Origin: Loktanella sp. IMCC34160
GTDB lineage: Bacteria > Pseudomonadota > Alphaproteobacteria > Rhodobacterales > Rhodobacteraceae
DNA length: 64,000 nt
Assembly (NCBI RefSeq): GCF_004145845.1
Contig: NZ_SELP01000009.1
Span: 1-64,000, forward strand
Direction: 5' to 3'
Shown: in pieces, positions 26,173 through 34,588 of the stretch
Numbering within the stretch: the first letter of the stretch is position 1
Layout of the letters: each line of letters starts with the position of its first letter
Notes under the pieces: generated by a model
Seen by the model: only the letters and a program-made list of their open reading frames with translations
What the model was told of the DNA's origin: nothing
Database searches by the model: none
Made by a program: the position numbers and the translations under genes

Positions 26173-27270
26173 ATGACGGGGCAGACCCGGCAAAAGCGCA
26201 GGATCACGCAGGGGCAGGCGGCCTTTGTCCTGTTGCTGCCGTTCCTTGCGACCTATGCGCTGTTCCTTGTCTATCCCTTCCTGCGCGGGATCTGGATTTC
26301 CCTGCACGACTGGAACCTTCTGGCGGTTGCCTTCAATCCCGACGCAAAGGAGTTCGTCGGTCTGCGCAACTACGAACGGGTCATGTGGGGCCGCAATATC
26401 GAATGGGGCGCGGTTGCCAGCCCGCTGCTTCAGGGGATCGGGGCGGCAGGTGTCGCCCTGTCGGTCTTCCTTCGCCGGGCTGGCCGGGTGAGTAAGGTTA
26501 CGGCAATCGCCCTCGGGCTCGCCTCGGCCCTGCTTTTTGTCCTACCCGGTTTCCATCCCGGCGAAGGAGGACGCTGGTATGACCGGCGGTTCTGGCCAAC
26601 GGTCGGCAATACGCTGGTGTTCGTGGGCTGGACCGTGCCCGGCGTGACAGTCGCCGCCCTTCTGATCGCGGCGGCGCTGAACCGCGAAACCCGTGCGATG
26701 TCGGTCTACCGGACGCTGTTCTTCCTCAGTCAGATCCTGTCGGTCACCGTGGTGACGCTGATCTGGCAGATCATGTTTTCGCCCCGGCAGGGGTTGATCG
26801 CCAATGTCACCGAAGCTTTCGGCGGCTCGCCCATCGTCTGGCTGACCGACGAACGGTTCGCCATGGCCGCCATTGTCATCACCACGATCTGGTGGAGCCT
26901 CGGGATCGCGATGATCCTGTTTCTGGCCGGGATGCAGGATATCTCGAAGGACCTGTACGAAGCCGGGGCGCTGGACAATGCGACCGGCGCGCGGGCTTTC
27001 TGGTATATCACCCTGCCGAACCTGAAACGCACGATCACGCTGGTCATCGTGTTGCAGGTCATTCTGCAATTCCAGGTCTTCGGGCAGGCGCATCTAATGA
27101 CCCAAGGTGGCCCCAACGACACCACACAGGTGCTTGTCCGCTACATCTACCAGACCGCGTTTCGCGACAGTGAACTGGGCCGGGCAAGCGCCATGGCGGT
27201 GTTCCTTTTCGTCATCATGGGTGGGTTTTCGATCCTGCAATTCGTTCTGGGCCGGGAGGACGACCAATGA
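26173..27270 (+). CDS. CUT1 sugar ABC transporter permease (MalF/UgpA type)
   Basis: 365 residues. The first segment (AAFVLLLPFLATYALFLVYPFLRGIWISLHDW) and the C-terminal EAA loop (YEAGALDNATGARAFWYITLPNLKRTI) place it in the MalF/UgpA family. Between about residues 68 and 135 there is an insert with two extra hydrophobic stretches (VASPLLQGIGAAGVALSVFL and VTAIALGLASALLFVLPGF) that a normal 290-300-residue member lacks. ATG 26173 follows a GAAGGGGGGA site; the open frame from 26134 has no good site. It overlaps the next permease by 4 nt. Confidence 0.9.
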   Translation: MTGQTRQKRRITQGQAAFVLLLPFLATYALFLVYPFLRGIWISLHDWNLLAVAFNPDAKEFVGLRNYERVMWGRNIEWGAVASPLLQGIGAAGVALSVFLRRAGRVSKVTAIALGLASALLFVLPGFHPGEGGRWYDRRFWPTVGNTLVFVGWTVPGVTVAALLIAAALNRETRAMSVYRTLFFLSQILSVTVVTLIWQIMFSPRQGLIANVTEAFGGSPIVWLTDERFAMAAIVITTIWWSLGIAMILFLAGMQDISKDLYEAGALDNATGARAFWYITLPNLKRTITLVIVLQVILQFQVFGQAHLMTQGGPNDTTQVLVRYIYQTAFRDSELGRASAMAVFLFVIMGGFSILQFVLGREDDQ

Positions 27271-28100
27271 ACCGGTCCTACAAATGGCTGGTGATGGCCC
27301 TCGCGATTCCGGCGTTCCTGTGGCTGGTGCCAACGCTCTGGATGGTGTCCCTGTCGTTCCAACCGAACGAGGTGCTGGCCCGAACCACATCCACCACCTT
27401 CTTCGGACTGATCCCGATCCCCTTTACCGCCGAAAACTATGCCGCGCTGTTCGCCTTTGGCCAGACGCCGATGTGGTTCCTGAACTCGCTGATCGTGGCG
27501 GCGGGAATGACATTGGGGGTGCTGATCGTATCGACCACCGCGGGCTATGCGCTGGCCCGGCTTGAATTTCCGTTCAAGCGGGCGATCACCATTCTTTGCC
27601 TTGTCGGGTTGATGGTGCCGGAGCAGGCGGTCTTTATCCCGCTTTACACCATGTTCGCCGATCTCGGGTGGCACAACAGCTATCACGCGCTGATCCTGCC
27701 GCGCATGGCCGTCCCCATCGGGGTCTTCCTGATGCTGCAATTCTTCAAGGCGATCCCCAAGGACATCGAGGAAGCCGCCCGTCTGGATGGCGTCGGTTGG
27801 TTGCAGATCTTCTGGTACGTCATGCTGCCGTTGGCCCGCCCCGCGATGATGACGCTGGCGATCCTGACATTCCTCTACGCCTGGAACGACTACCTTTGGC
27901 CGCTGGTCAGTGCGCAACGGCAGGAGTTCTTCACCATCACGCTGGGGCTGGCCAGCATCCAATCGAATTTCGCGCAATCGGAAGGGCTGGGCCGCGTCAT
28001 GGCCTCGGGCGTCATCGCCTCGCTTCCGGTCGTTGTCATGTTCCTGATCTTCCAGCGGTACGTGGTGCAAGCCATGACCGTCGGCGGGACCAAGGGATAA
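27267..28100 (+). CDS. CUT1 sugar ABC transporter permease (MalG/UgpE type)
   Basis: 277 residues with six membrane segments. MalG-family marks are FLNSLIVAAGMTLGVLIVSTTAGYALARL, the EAA loop IEEAARLDGVGWLQIFWYVMLPLARPAMMTL and LYAWNDYLWPL. It starts with ATGA overlap on the partner permease. The binding-protein gene follows after 34 nt. Confidence 0.93.
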   Translation: MNRSYKWLVMALAIPAFLWLVPTLWMVSLSFQPNEVLARTTSTTFFGLIPIPFTAENYAALFAFGQTPMWFLNSLIVAAGMTLGVLIVSTTAGYALARLEFPFKRAITILCLVGLMVPEQAVFIPLYTMFADLGWHNSYHALILPRMAVPIGVFLMLQFFKAIPKDIEEAARLDGVGWLQIFWYVMLPLARPAMMTLAILTFLYAWNDYLWPLVSAQRQEFFTITLGLASIQSNFAQSEGLGRVMASGVIASLPVVVMFLIFQRYVVQAMTVGGTKG

Positions 28101-28134
28101 ACCGGGGCATCTGCCCCACATTGGGAGGAGAGAT

Positions 28135-29406
28135 ATGAAACATCTCATCATCGGCGCCGCCGTCGCCGCCACGGTCGCAACCGGGGCCACGGCACAGGAA
28201 GTCACCCTTGGCCGGTTCTTTGGCGCCTGCGAGGACGCGGGCACCGACACCAAGGCCAGCGTGGGCGAGGCCTGCATCATCCAGTCGATCATCAACGCCG
28301 CGGATGCGGAGCTTGACGGGATCACCGTGACCACCCTGCCCACCGACTGGGGCAACTACTATGATCAGATCAAGGCCGCCTATGCCGGGGGCACCCCGCC
28401 GGACGTGCATGTCATGCACCGTCACCGGGTGCCGGAATTCGCGGGCCTCGGCGCGATTGCCGACATCTCGGGCGATCTGGAGGCAGCCGGGATCGACCCG
28501 TCCGACTGGTCTGAAAACGCGCTGGCCGCTGTCAGCTACGAAGGCGGCATCTACGGCGTGCCGATGGATTTCCACGCCAACCTCTGGCACGTCAACATGG
28601 ACCTGATGGCCGCCGCCGGTCTGGTCGAAGACGGCAAGCCGGTGCTGCCCACCTCTCCCGAGGAACTGTTGCAGCACGCGCAGATGGTCAAGGACGCGAC
28701 CGGGCAGGATTATCTTGCCGCCGATTTTGCGCAATTCCCCATCGGGGTGCGTCTGGTGCTGGCCCTGATGTGGCAGCAGAACGCCAACATCTTTGACGGC
28801 GACACCGCGACCATCAACAACGATGCCGCCGCCAATGCCGTGACCGCGATGACCCAGCTGTTCGACGCCGGGCTTGCCAATCCGCAGCTGAACTATGCCG
28901 ACAGCCAGCAGGCCTTTCTGAACGGCGAGGCGGCGATCCTTGTCAACGGGACATGGGTTGTGGATTTCTACACCGCCGAAGCCGCCAAGGAAGAGGTCGC
29001 GCTGGACAACTACTATGTCGCCGACTTCCCGACGCTGTTCGACACCGGTGCCACCTGGGCCGACAGCCACATGTGGGCGATCCCGGCCTCGCTGGACGGG
29101 GACCAGCGCGCGGCGGCGATGAAGGTTCTGGCCTTCATCAACGACCACAACATCGATTGGGCGCGGACCGGTCACATGGCCGTGCGCACTTCGGTTCTGG
29201 AAAGCGCGGAATATGCGGGGCTGCCGCATCGCGACGAATACACCGGCACCGCCGCGATCGCCCGCGATACGCCGCCCAGCGAACGCTATGGCGCCATTCA
29301 GGACGTTCTGAACCGCGAGCTTCAGGCGATCTGGCTGACCGGCAAGGATGTCACCGCTGCCTTGGCCGACGCCGAAGCCGAAGTTCAGGACCTGCTGGAC
29401 CGCTAA
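28135..29406 (+). CDS. CUT1 sugar-binding protein (MalE family)
   Basis: A 423-residue periplasmic binding protein with a signal peptide (ends ATAQE). Family 1 features include WGNYYDQIKAAYAGGTPPDVHVMH, YGVPMDFHANLWHVNMDLMAAAGL, FLNGEAAILVNGTWVVDFY and the C-terminal AIWLTGKDVTAALADAEAEVQDLL. The site GGGAGGAGAG precedes ATG 28135. No ATPase gene is present in this operon. Together with the downstream glycoside hydrolase this suggests an oligosaccharide substrate. Confidence 0.92.
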   Translation: MKHLIIGAAVAATVATGATAQEVTLGRFFGACEDAGTDTKASVGEACIIQSIINAADAELDGITVTTLPTDWGNYYDQIKAAYAGGTPPDVHVMHRHRVPEFAGLGAIADISGDLEAAGIDPSDWSENALAAVSYEGGIYGVPMDFHANLWHVNMDLMAAAGLVEDGKPVLPTSPEELLQHAQMVKDATGQDYLAADFAQFPIGVRLVLALMWQQNANIFDGDTATINNDAAANAVTAMTQLFDAGLANPQLNYADSQQAFLNGEAAILVNGTWVVDFYTAEAAKEEVALDNYYVADFPTLFDTGATWADSHMWAIPASLDGDQRAAAMKVLAFINDHNIDWARTGHMAVRTSVLESAEYAGLPHRDEYTGTAAIARDTPPSERYGAIQDVLNRELQAIWLTGKDVTAALADAEAEVQDLLDR

Positions 29407-29413
29407 GCCCCCC

Positions 29414-29441
29414 GCAACGGCCCCTTTCCCGGGGCCGTTGC
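29414..29441 (+). terminator. Hairpin after the binding-protein gene
   Basis: A perfect 11-bp stem (GCAACGGCCCC with GGGGCCGTTGC) has a TTTCCC loop. The T-run is poor (CCGAATTCTTT), so it is more likely an attenuating or stabilising hairpin between the binding-protein and hydrolase genes than a full stop. Confidence 0.65.
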
Positions 29442-29466
29442 CCGAATTCTTTCAAGGACAGACGAC

Positions 29467-30549
29467 GTGCCACGCTGGAGTGCAGAAAAGGCCAACCGCT
29501 GGTGGGCAAAGACCGGATGGGTCTGCGGGTTCAATTTCCTGCCGTCCACGGCGGTGAATTTCCTCGAGATGTGGCGCGAAGAAAGTTTCGACCGCGACAC
29601 GATCCGGCGCGAACTGGGATGGGCCGCCGATCTTGGGTTCAACGCGATCCGGGTAAACCTGCACTACCTAGTCTGGAAACATGACCCCGATGGGACTGCC
29701 GCGCGCCTTGATTGGCTGATGTCGGCGGCCGACGGGCTTGGGATCGGCACGGTGCCCTGTTTCTTCGACGATTGCGGATTTGGCGGGGCGGAACCTGAAT
29801 ATGGCCCGCAGCCCGACCCCATTCCCGGCGTTCACAACAGCCGCGCCGTGGCCAGCCCCGGGCGCGCGGCGCTAATGGACGGAACCGACTGGGACGGATA
29901 CCAATCCTATGTGCGCCAGATCGTGCGCCGCTTTGCCGCCGACCCGCGCGTCCTGTTCTGGGATCTTTATAACGAACCGGGAAACCGGATGATCTTTGGG
30001 GCGGACGGGTCCAGTAGTTACGAGCCGGATTTCTCGGCCCGCAGCCTGGCATTGATGACCAATTGCTTCGAATGGGCGCGCACCGAAAGCCCCAGCCAAC
30101 CCTTGACCGTTGGGGCATGGGTCACGCCGCCCGTCGGATCATCGGATGATCCCTATCAGGCCCCGGCGGACAAGACAGCGCTGGCGCTGTCGGACATCGT
30201 GACCTTTCACGCCTATGCCGACACCCCCAACGTCCGGCGCTTTATCGACTATCTGGCAGACCTCGGGCGGCCAATGCTGTGCACGGAATGGATGGCCCGG
30301 CCCGTCGGCAGCCGGATCGACGATCAGTTGTCCCTGTTCCGGGACCGCAACGTCGGATGCTTTCAATGGGGCATGGTGAAGGGGCGAACCCAGACCCATC
30401 TGCCCTGGCCTGCCGACCTTGTGGCCCAGCACGGCGGCGCGGCGGACCGGTCCGTCTGGTTCCACGATCTGTTGGACGATCAGGGGCGGGCCTATGACCC
30501 GGCAGAAATTGCCACATTGCGGCAGGTGTTGTCCCGGCAGGACGCCTGA
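29467..30549 (+). CDS. GH5-like (clan A) glycoside hydrolase, cytoplasmic
   Basis: A 360-residue TIM-barrel protein without a signal peptide. The acid/base glutamate is Glu170 in DLYNEPGN and the probable nucleophile is Glu274 in CTEWMAR, the arrangement of clan A beta-glycosidases. LGFNAIRVNLHYLVWKHDP and FQWGMVKGRTQT are further conserved blocks. GTG 29467 is preceded by AAGGA. As the last gene of the importer operon it probably splits the imported oligosaccharide or aryl glycoside inside the cell. The specificity (glucoside, mannoside or other) is not readable. Confidence 0.78.
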   Translation: MPRWSAEKANRWWAKTGWVCGFNFLPSTAVNFLEMWREESFDRDTIRRELGWAADLGFNAIRVNLHYLVWKHDPDGTAARLDWLMSAADGLGIGTVPCFFDDCGFGGAEPEYGPQPDPIPGVHNSRAVASPGRAALMDGTDWDGYQSYVRQIVRRFAADPRVLFWDLYNEPGNRMIFGADGSSSYEPDFSARSLALMTNCFEWARTESPSQPLTVGAWVTPPVGSSDDPYQAPADKTALALSDIVTFHAYADTPNVRRFIDYLADLGRPMLCTEWMARPVGSRIDDQLSLFRDRNVGCFQWGMVKGRTQTHLPWPADLVAQHGGAADRSVWFHDLLDDQGRAYDPAEIATLRQVLSRQDA

Positions 30550-30566
30550 CCCCCGGGCCCCAGATG

Positions 30567-30599
30567 CAAAAGGCGCCGCCCGGATCAACGGACGGCGCC
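30567..30599 (-). terminator. Terminator of the cold shock gene
   Basis: GGCGCCGCCCG (30572-30582) pairs with CGGACGGCGCC (30589-30599) with one mismatch. On the minus strand the stem is followed by TTTTGCAT. It lies between the convergent hydrolase and cold shock genes and may serve both. Confidence 0.7.
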
Positions 30600-30637
30600 A
30601 CAATCACGCGCGTATTCGGGTTGATCCGTCCGAACCG

Positions 30638-30847
30638 CTAGCCGGTCTTCTTGATCTCTGACGCCATTTGGCGGCCGTCGCGGCCCTCGATCAGTTCGAA
30701 TTCCACTTTCTCGTTGTCTGCCAGCCCGGTCAGGCCGGACCGTTCGACCTGGCTGATGTGAACAAAGATATCCTTGCCGCCGTCATCGGGGGCAATAAAC
30801 CCGTAACCCTTGGTGGTGTTGAACCATTTCACAGTGCCATTGGGCAT
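30638..30847 (-). CDS. Cold shock domain protein (CspA family)
   Basis: 69 residues, one OB-fold cold shock domain. RNP1 is KGYGFIAPDDG and RNP2 is DIFVHISQV; the start MPNGTVKWFNTTKGYG is typical. Members bind single-stranded RNA or DNA. The frame is open further upstream, but the ATG at 30847 matches the family start and follows an AGGAGG-like site. It is monocistronic, with its own terminator. The 30848-31010 region holds its promoter area. Confidence 0.96.
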   Translation of the reverse strand: MPNGTVKWFNTTKGYGFIAPDDGGKDIFVHISQVERSGLTGLADNEKVEFELIEGRDGRQMASEIKKTG

Positions 30848-31010
30848 GGCAGGCCTCCTGTCAGTAGCGCCCCGGATAGGGCAGGGGGAGAGTCGTCTTG
30901 GCCCCCTGTGGCAGGTGGTCTTCAAGTCTCTCGTGTCGAAAGCCTAACACGATTCCGAAAAAGGCAAATGACAACTTGCAACTCGGGCGCACGCTGGCAA
31001 TTGTCCCCCC

Positions 31011-31337
31011 ATGTTGATGATTGGACTGAAAACCTGTGACACCTGCCGCAAGGCCCGCAAGGCCTTGGCGGAAAAGGGAAATGACGTGGATTATCTCGAT
31101 GTGCGCGACGATGGTCTGCCCGAAAACCTGATTGCCGAAATTCTGGGCGCGGTCGGGGACAAGGCGGTCAACCGGGCCTCGACCACATGGCGGGGCCTGT
31201 CGGACGGGGACCGTAATAGGCCCTTGGCGGCGCTTTTGGCGGATCATCCGACCTTGTTGAAACGCCCGGCGATCCGGACTGACGAAGGGTGGTCGGTTGG
31301 CTGGACCCCGGCCATTCAGCAGGCAATCCTTGGATAA
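31011..31337 (+). CDS. ArsC/Spx-family thioredoxin-fold protein
   Basis: 108 residues. It carries the CxxC pair in GLKTCDTCRKA at the N-terminus and RPAIRTDEGWSVGW near the end, where the arginine lies as in arsenate reductase-like proteins of the YffB/Spx type. No arsenic genes are nearby, so a general redox or stress role is more likely than arsenate reduction. ATG 31011 and ATG 31017 are both possible; neither has a strong ribosome site. Confidence 0.85.
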   Translation: MLMIGLKTCDTCRKARKALAEKGNDVDYLDVRDDGLPENLIAEILGAVGDKAVNRASTTWRGLSDGDRNRPLAALLADHPTLLKRPAIRTDEGWSVGWTPAIQQAILG

Positions 31338-31390
31338 TCCGCCGCAAGCCCTTATCTGACCTCCAAAGACATTCGAAAAAGGACGACCCG

Positions 31391-31759
31391 ATGCGCAATG
31401 CAGCCCTTGTTCTTGGCCTGATCGGTGGATTGATCGGCATGATCGTCGGCCTGTTCGGCTATGGCTATGCCGAACTGACTGACAACTATCAGGAAGTGGG
31501 CGAGGCGTTCGGGGTCCTCGACAACCCCGGCTTTATCCGCTTCGCCAGCTTCTTTGCGCCGCTTCTGGCAATCGCCGGTGGGGCCATGGCCAAGATCCGG
31601 GCGCTCTGGGGCGGTGGGCTGATGATCGTGGCCGCGGGCCTGTTCTATGCCGCCTTCGGCTTCAACGTGGGCACCATGTTCCCCATTGGGTTCGTGGCGC
31701 TGGGCGGTATCCTTGCTATTGCGGCTGGGAAACCGGACGAGCCGAAAGCCCATTTCTGA
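31391..31759 (+). CDS. Small membrane protein (DUF4064-like)
   Basis: 122 residues with four hydrophobic segments (ALVLGLIGGLIGMIVGLFGYGYA, ASFFAPLLAIAGGAMA, GGGLMIVAAGLFYAAFGF, FPIGFVALGGILAIAAG). The layout resembles DUF4064 proteins; the function is unknown. The start follows GGACGACCCG, a weak site. The 3' end overlaps the convergent DoxX gene by 44 nt. Confidence 0.72.
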   Translation: MRNAALVLGLIGGLIGMIVGLFGYGYAELTDNYQEVGEAFGVLDNPGFIRFASFFAPLLAIAGGAMAKIRALWGGGLMIVAAGLFYAAFGFNVGTMFPIGFVALGGILAIAAGKPDEPKAHF

Positions 31760-32288
31760 TCAGACGGTCGGCGGAGAGCCATCCGCCGCCCAGACCCACC
31801 AGAACCAAAAGCCCCAGAACCCAGAACCCGCGTTGGTCAAGGATCAGCGCATCCGGCGCCCCATCGAACCATGCGCCCAGCGTGCCGTCATGGGCAATGC
31901 CGCCGTGGCCGAACAGGTCGGTCAGGCTTTGCACCGCGATAAACCCGATCATCCCCAGCGCCGCCAGCCGGGTGAACAGCCCCAGCATAATCAAGAGGGG
32001 CAGGATGAATTCGGCCAGCGTTCCGGCGACCACGACCGCCCAGTGAAACAGCCCCAACTGGCTGGCGTCATAGCCGACGGCCTCCATCGCCTTTGGGAAG
32101 ATCTGCGCGTAGGCCCCTAGCGAGGGGGAAAAGACGCCGAAGATCCCGTCGCCCACCTTGGTCAGGGCGGACTTCCAGAAATAGGTCAGCAAAACGCCGG
32201 CAAAGGTCAGCCGCGCAAGAAGTGGCAGAAGGTTCGGCGCGACCCGGTCAAGGGTGGTGGCAAGGCGGTCATAGGTGGACAGGATCAT
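31716..32288 (-). CDS. DoxX family membrane protein of the bufferin-type operon
   Basis: 190 residues with four membrane segments typical of DoxX (LARLTFAGVLLTYFWKSALTK, VVVAGTLAEFILPLLIMLGLFTRLAALGMIGFIAVQS, GFWVLGLLVLVGLG). It corresponds to GigD in the Caulobacter gigABCD operon. It is the last gene of a four-gene minus-strand operon, 13 nt after the DUF2063 gene. A role in peptide export or redox handling in the membrane is inferred from conservation of the gene order. Confidence 0.85.
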   Translation of the reverse strand: MILSTYDRLATTLDRVAPNLLPLLARLTFAGVLLTYFWKSALTKVGDGIFGVFSPSLGAYAQIFPKAMEAVGYDASQLGLFHWAVVVAGTLAEFILPLLIMLGLFTRLAALGMIGFIAVQSLTDLFGHGGIAHDGTLGAWFDGAPDALILDQRGFWVLGLLVLVGLGGGWLSADRLIRNGLSARPVSQPQ

Positions 32289-32301
32289 CGGAGCCTCCGG
32301 G

Positions 32302-33042
32302 TCAGGAAATTCGGGTAATCGCGCCTTCGGTGAAGAGGCGCGCAAGGGTTTCGCCAAGGTCCAGCCCCCCGCCCGCCGCGGCCATGGCGGCGGTCAGGCT
32401 CTGACCCTCCATCATGCGGGCGGTAAAGATCGCGGCCGGACGGGACAGAAGATGCGGGCGCGGATCGAACTTGGGTCGGGTGATCAGCACGTCCTCGGCC
32501 CCCTTGCCGGGCTTTGGCGCGTCGGGCTGCATATTGGCCACCCAGATTCCGTGGATCGGGAACCGGGACGACACCAGCCGCACGGCGGGGGCGAAGGTAA
32601 ACCTTGCCCGGGCAAAGGCATCGGGCGGCAGGGCGCCAAGATCCTCGACCGTGACGGGCGCCGCATCGGCGGCGTGATAGGACTGCCGGATCGCGATCTC
32701 CAGCCGGGCCACATCGGGCAGATAGGGCAGGGCGCGCACCGGTTCAAAGCCTTTGAGAAAGCCCGGCATCTCGGCCCCGTAGTGCATCATCAGGGGCGAG
32801 GCGGGCGGATGATTGCGCAGGTAAACCCCCGCCAGCGCCTTGAAGAAGGCATCGCCAACCAGCTTGCGGATGACCGGAAAGGCCGCCTCCAGCGCCTCGG
32901 TCAATCCGACCGCCACGTTGTTGCGGTAAACGTTGAACCGCTTGCCCGCAGGCGCGCCCGCCTTGTCGCGCAGGCCCTCGGGGACCGGCTGGTCGGAGTC
33001 CAGCATGGCAGCGCGGAACTGGGACTGGGACACTTCGGTCAT
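32302..33042 (-). CDS. bufC: DUF2063 partner protein of the MNIO peptide-modifying enzyme (BufC/GigC type)
   Basis: 246 residues. The N-terminal half is the DUF2063 domain ([68 protein letters not shown]). The C-terminal half is a winged-helix-like region. In known systems this protein presents the precursor peptide to the DUF692 enzyme. Its ATG overlaps the DUF692 stop by 4 nt, so the two should be made in equal amounts. Confidence 0.88.
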   Translation of the reverse strand: MTEVSQSQFRAAMLDSDQPVPEGLRDKAGAPAGKRFNVYRNNVAVGLTEALEAAFPVIRKLVGDAFFKALAGVYLRNHPPASPLMMHYGAEMPGFLKGFEPVRALPYLPDVARLEIAIRQSYHAADAAPVTVEDLGALPPDAFARARFTFAPAVRLVSSRFPIHGIWVANMQPDAPKPGKGAEDVLITRPKFDPRPHLLSRPAAIFTARMMEGQSLTAAMAAAGGGLDLGETLARLFTEGAITRIS

Positions 33043-33890
33043 GCCGCGATCCTTTCCAGCGCGGTTTCGGCACGCCGGGCTTCGGCTGCCAGAATTGGCC
33101 AGTCGGGCACATCATTGTCCCATTCGATCAGCAGGGGCTTCGGCCCGGATCGGGCCAGCGTGTAGTCCAGAAGCGCCCAGACCGGTTCGGCCATCTCGCG
33201 TCCGTGGCTGTCGATCAGCAGGACCGCGCCGCTGTCGTCCTCGTCCTCGTCATGGCCTGCCAGATGCATTTCGCCCACGCGGTCCAACGGGAAGGCGTCG
33301 ATATAGGCGCGGGGGTTATAGCCAAGGTTCGTGGCCGAGATGAACACGTTGTTCACATCCAGAAGCAACCCGCACCCGGTCCGGTCACTGACCGCGCGCA
33401 GGAACTCCGGCTCTGCCATCTCGCTTTCGGCGAAGGCAAGGTAGGAGGAGGGGTTTTCCAGCAGCATCTTACGACCCAGCACGTCCTGCACCTCGTCGAT
33501 GTGGTCACAGACGCGCGTCAGGGTGGCGGACGTATAGGGCAGGGGCAGAAGATCGTTGAAGAACTGGTTGTCATGGGTGGACCACGCCAGATGTTCGGAA
33601 AAGGACGCGGGCCGCAGCCAGTCGCACAGGTGTTTCAACCGCGACAGGTGGTCGGGATCAAGGCGGCCCTCGCCGCCGATCGACAGGCCGACGCCATGAA
33701 CGGAAATCGGAAACCGATCCGCCAGCGCCCGCAGTTGCGCCAACGGGCGGCCGCCGTCGCCCATGTAGTTTTCTGCATGCACCTCGAACCAGCCAACCGG
33801 CGCGGGGTCCGCAAGGATCGCGCTGTAGTGCTGGGGCTTGTAGCCGACCCCGGGCAGGGGGGGCAGATGGGACGGGGGGACGTCAAACAT
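33039..33890 (-). CDS. bufB: DUF692 multinuclear non-haem iron oxidase (MNIO; BufB/GigB type)
   Basis: A 283-residue TIM-barrel enzyme. Metal-ligand blocks are visible: [69 protein letters not shown] and [10 protein letters not shown]. The family (with MbnB) oxidises cysteines of a peptide precursor; in bufferins this forms thiooxazoles that bind copper. It lies between the precursor gene and the DUF2063 partner, 68 nt after the precursor gene. Confidence 0.93.
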   Translation of the reverse strand: MFDVPPSHLPPLPGVGYKPQHYSAILADPAPVGWFEVHAENYMGDGGRPLAQLRALADRFPISVHGVGLSIGGEGRLDPDHLSRLKHLCDWLRPASFSEHLAWSTHDNQFFNDLLPLPYTSATLTRVCDHIDEVQDVLGRKMLLENPSSYLAFAESEMAEPEFLRAVSDRTGCGLLLDVNNVFISATNLGYNPRAYIDAFPLDRVGEMHLAGHDEDEDDSGAVLLIDSHGREMAEPVWALLDYTLARSGPKPLLIEWDNDVPDWPILAAEARRAETALERIAA

Positions 33891-33924
33891 GGCGTGCTCT
33901 GTCTTGAAGTCGTGTGAATTGGGT

Positions 33925-33949
33925 CGGCCCCGCCAAATAGGCGGGGCCG
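33925..33949 (-). promoter_or_regulatory. Intercistronic hairpin between precursor and MNIO genes
   Basis: A perfect 10-bp stem (CGGCCCCGCC with GGCGGGGCCG) encloses an AAATA loop on the plus strand. No T-run follows on the minus strand, so it is probably a transcript-stabilising or partial stop structure that favours the precursor over the enzymes. Confidence 0.6.
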
Positions 33950-33958
33950 GAGGCGAGG

Positions 33959-34336
33959 TCAGGATTCTTCCATCATGTCGTCATCCATCATCTCAACCAT
34001 CTTCAGGCCTTCTTCCGAAGTGCCTTCGGGCAGGTCACGGGCGAGCCCGTTATAGCCATCGGCCTCGAGCGAGGCGGCGGTGGCGCCCATGCGGTGGCCC
34101 GGAAGCTCCATCGTCTCGCAAGTGCCTGCGGGCACCAGCGTCCACGCGTTGCCCTGATAGTCCACGGTCGAGGTGCCGGCGCAGGTAGTGCCCGGTCCGG
34201 CGGCGCAGTCGTTTTCACCGGCCAGCGACACGCCGTAGCACTTTTCGTTCTCTTCGGCTGCGGCGGCATGGGCCAGCGCGGTCATGGCGGTGGCAACGGC
34301 AGATGCGACGACGATCGTCTTGGAAGTCTTGGACAT
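33959..34336 (-). CDS. bufA1: DUF2282 (BufA1/GigA-type) modified-peptide precursor
   Basis: 125 residues from ATG 34336 (another ATG at 34342 is two codons upstream). A signal peptide ends near AHAAAA. Four cysteines follow at 33, 44, 52 and 73, in EKCYG, NDCAA, TTCAG and GTCET, with WTLVPAG before the last; this is the DUF2282 core. In the Caulobacter homologue some of these cysteines are converted by the MNIO enzyme, giving a periplasmic copper-buffering peptide. Beyond Cys73 there are about 50 extra residues rich in Met, Asp and Glu, ending [13 protein letters not shown]. Remembered homologues end shortly after the last cysteine, so this tail is unusual. Confidence 0.88.
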   Translation of the reverse strand: MSKTSKTIVVASAVATAMTALAHAAAAEENEKCYGVSLAGENDCAAGPGTTCAGTSTVDYQGNAWTLVPAGTCETMELPGHRMGATAASLEADGYNGLARDLPEGTSEEGLKMVEMMDDDMMEES

Positions 34337-34424
34337 GGTCATTCCCTTTTGTTGGTCGGCCCGGTCCGGGCCATCTGTCTTAGCGTCGGGGGCTGCCCGA
34401 AGCGCTGACCAAACCTAGGGGTGA

Positions 34425-34435
34425 GTGACCGTCAC
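34425..34435. promoter_or_regulatory. Palindrome upstream of the bufferin-type operon
   Basis: GTGAC-C-GTCAC is a perfect palindrome about 90 bp upstream of the precursor ATG. A second inverted pair, CTCACGCC with GGCGTGAG, follows at 34442-34472. Either could be an operator; in Caulobacter the operon is under an ECF sigma factor, but I cannot identify such promoter elements with confidence. Confidence 0.35.
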
Positions 34436-34535
34436 CCGCCACTCACGCCCGCGTGCATCGCGGCGGCGTGAGGATGTGTGAGAAGTGGGCCAAGGGGTTT
34501 CGCGTTTGCGGCGCGGCAATCCCCAACAAATACAA

Positions 34536-34564
34536 AGGCCCGCCGATCGTGAATCGGCGGGCCT
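34536..34564 (-). terminator. Terminator of thrS
   Basis: A perfect 12-bp stem (AGGCCCGCCGAT with ATCGGCGGGCCT) with a 5-nt loop lies 25 nt beyond the thrS stop. On the minus strand it is followed by TTTGTATTTGTTG. Confidence 0.88.
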
Positions 34565-34588
34565 GTAACAGTGTTCTGGGGCGTTTTG

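Noticed and set aside
28036-29229. A 397-residue minus-strand frame over the binding-protein gene
   Set aside because: The plus strand encodes a complete MalE-family protein with signal peptide; the minus frame is low in motifs.
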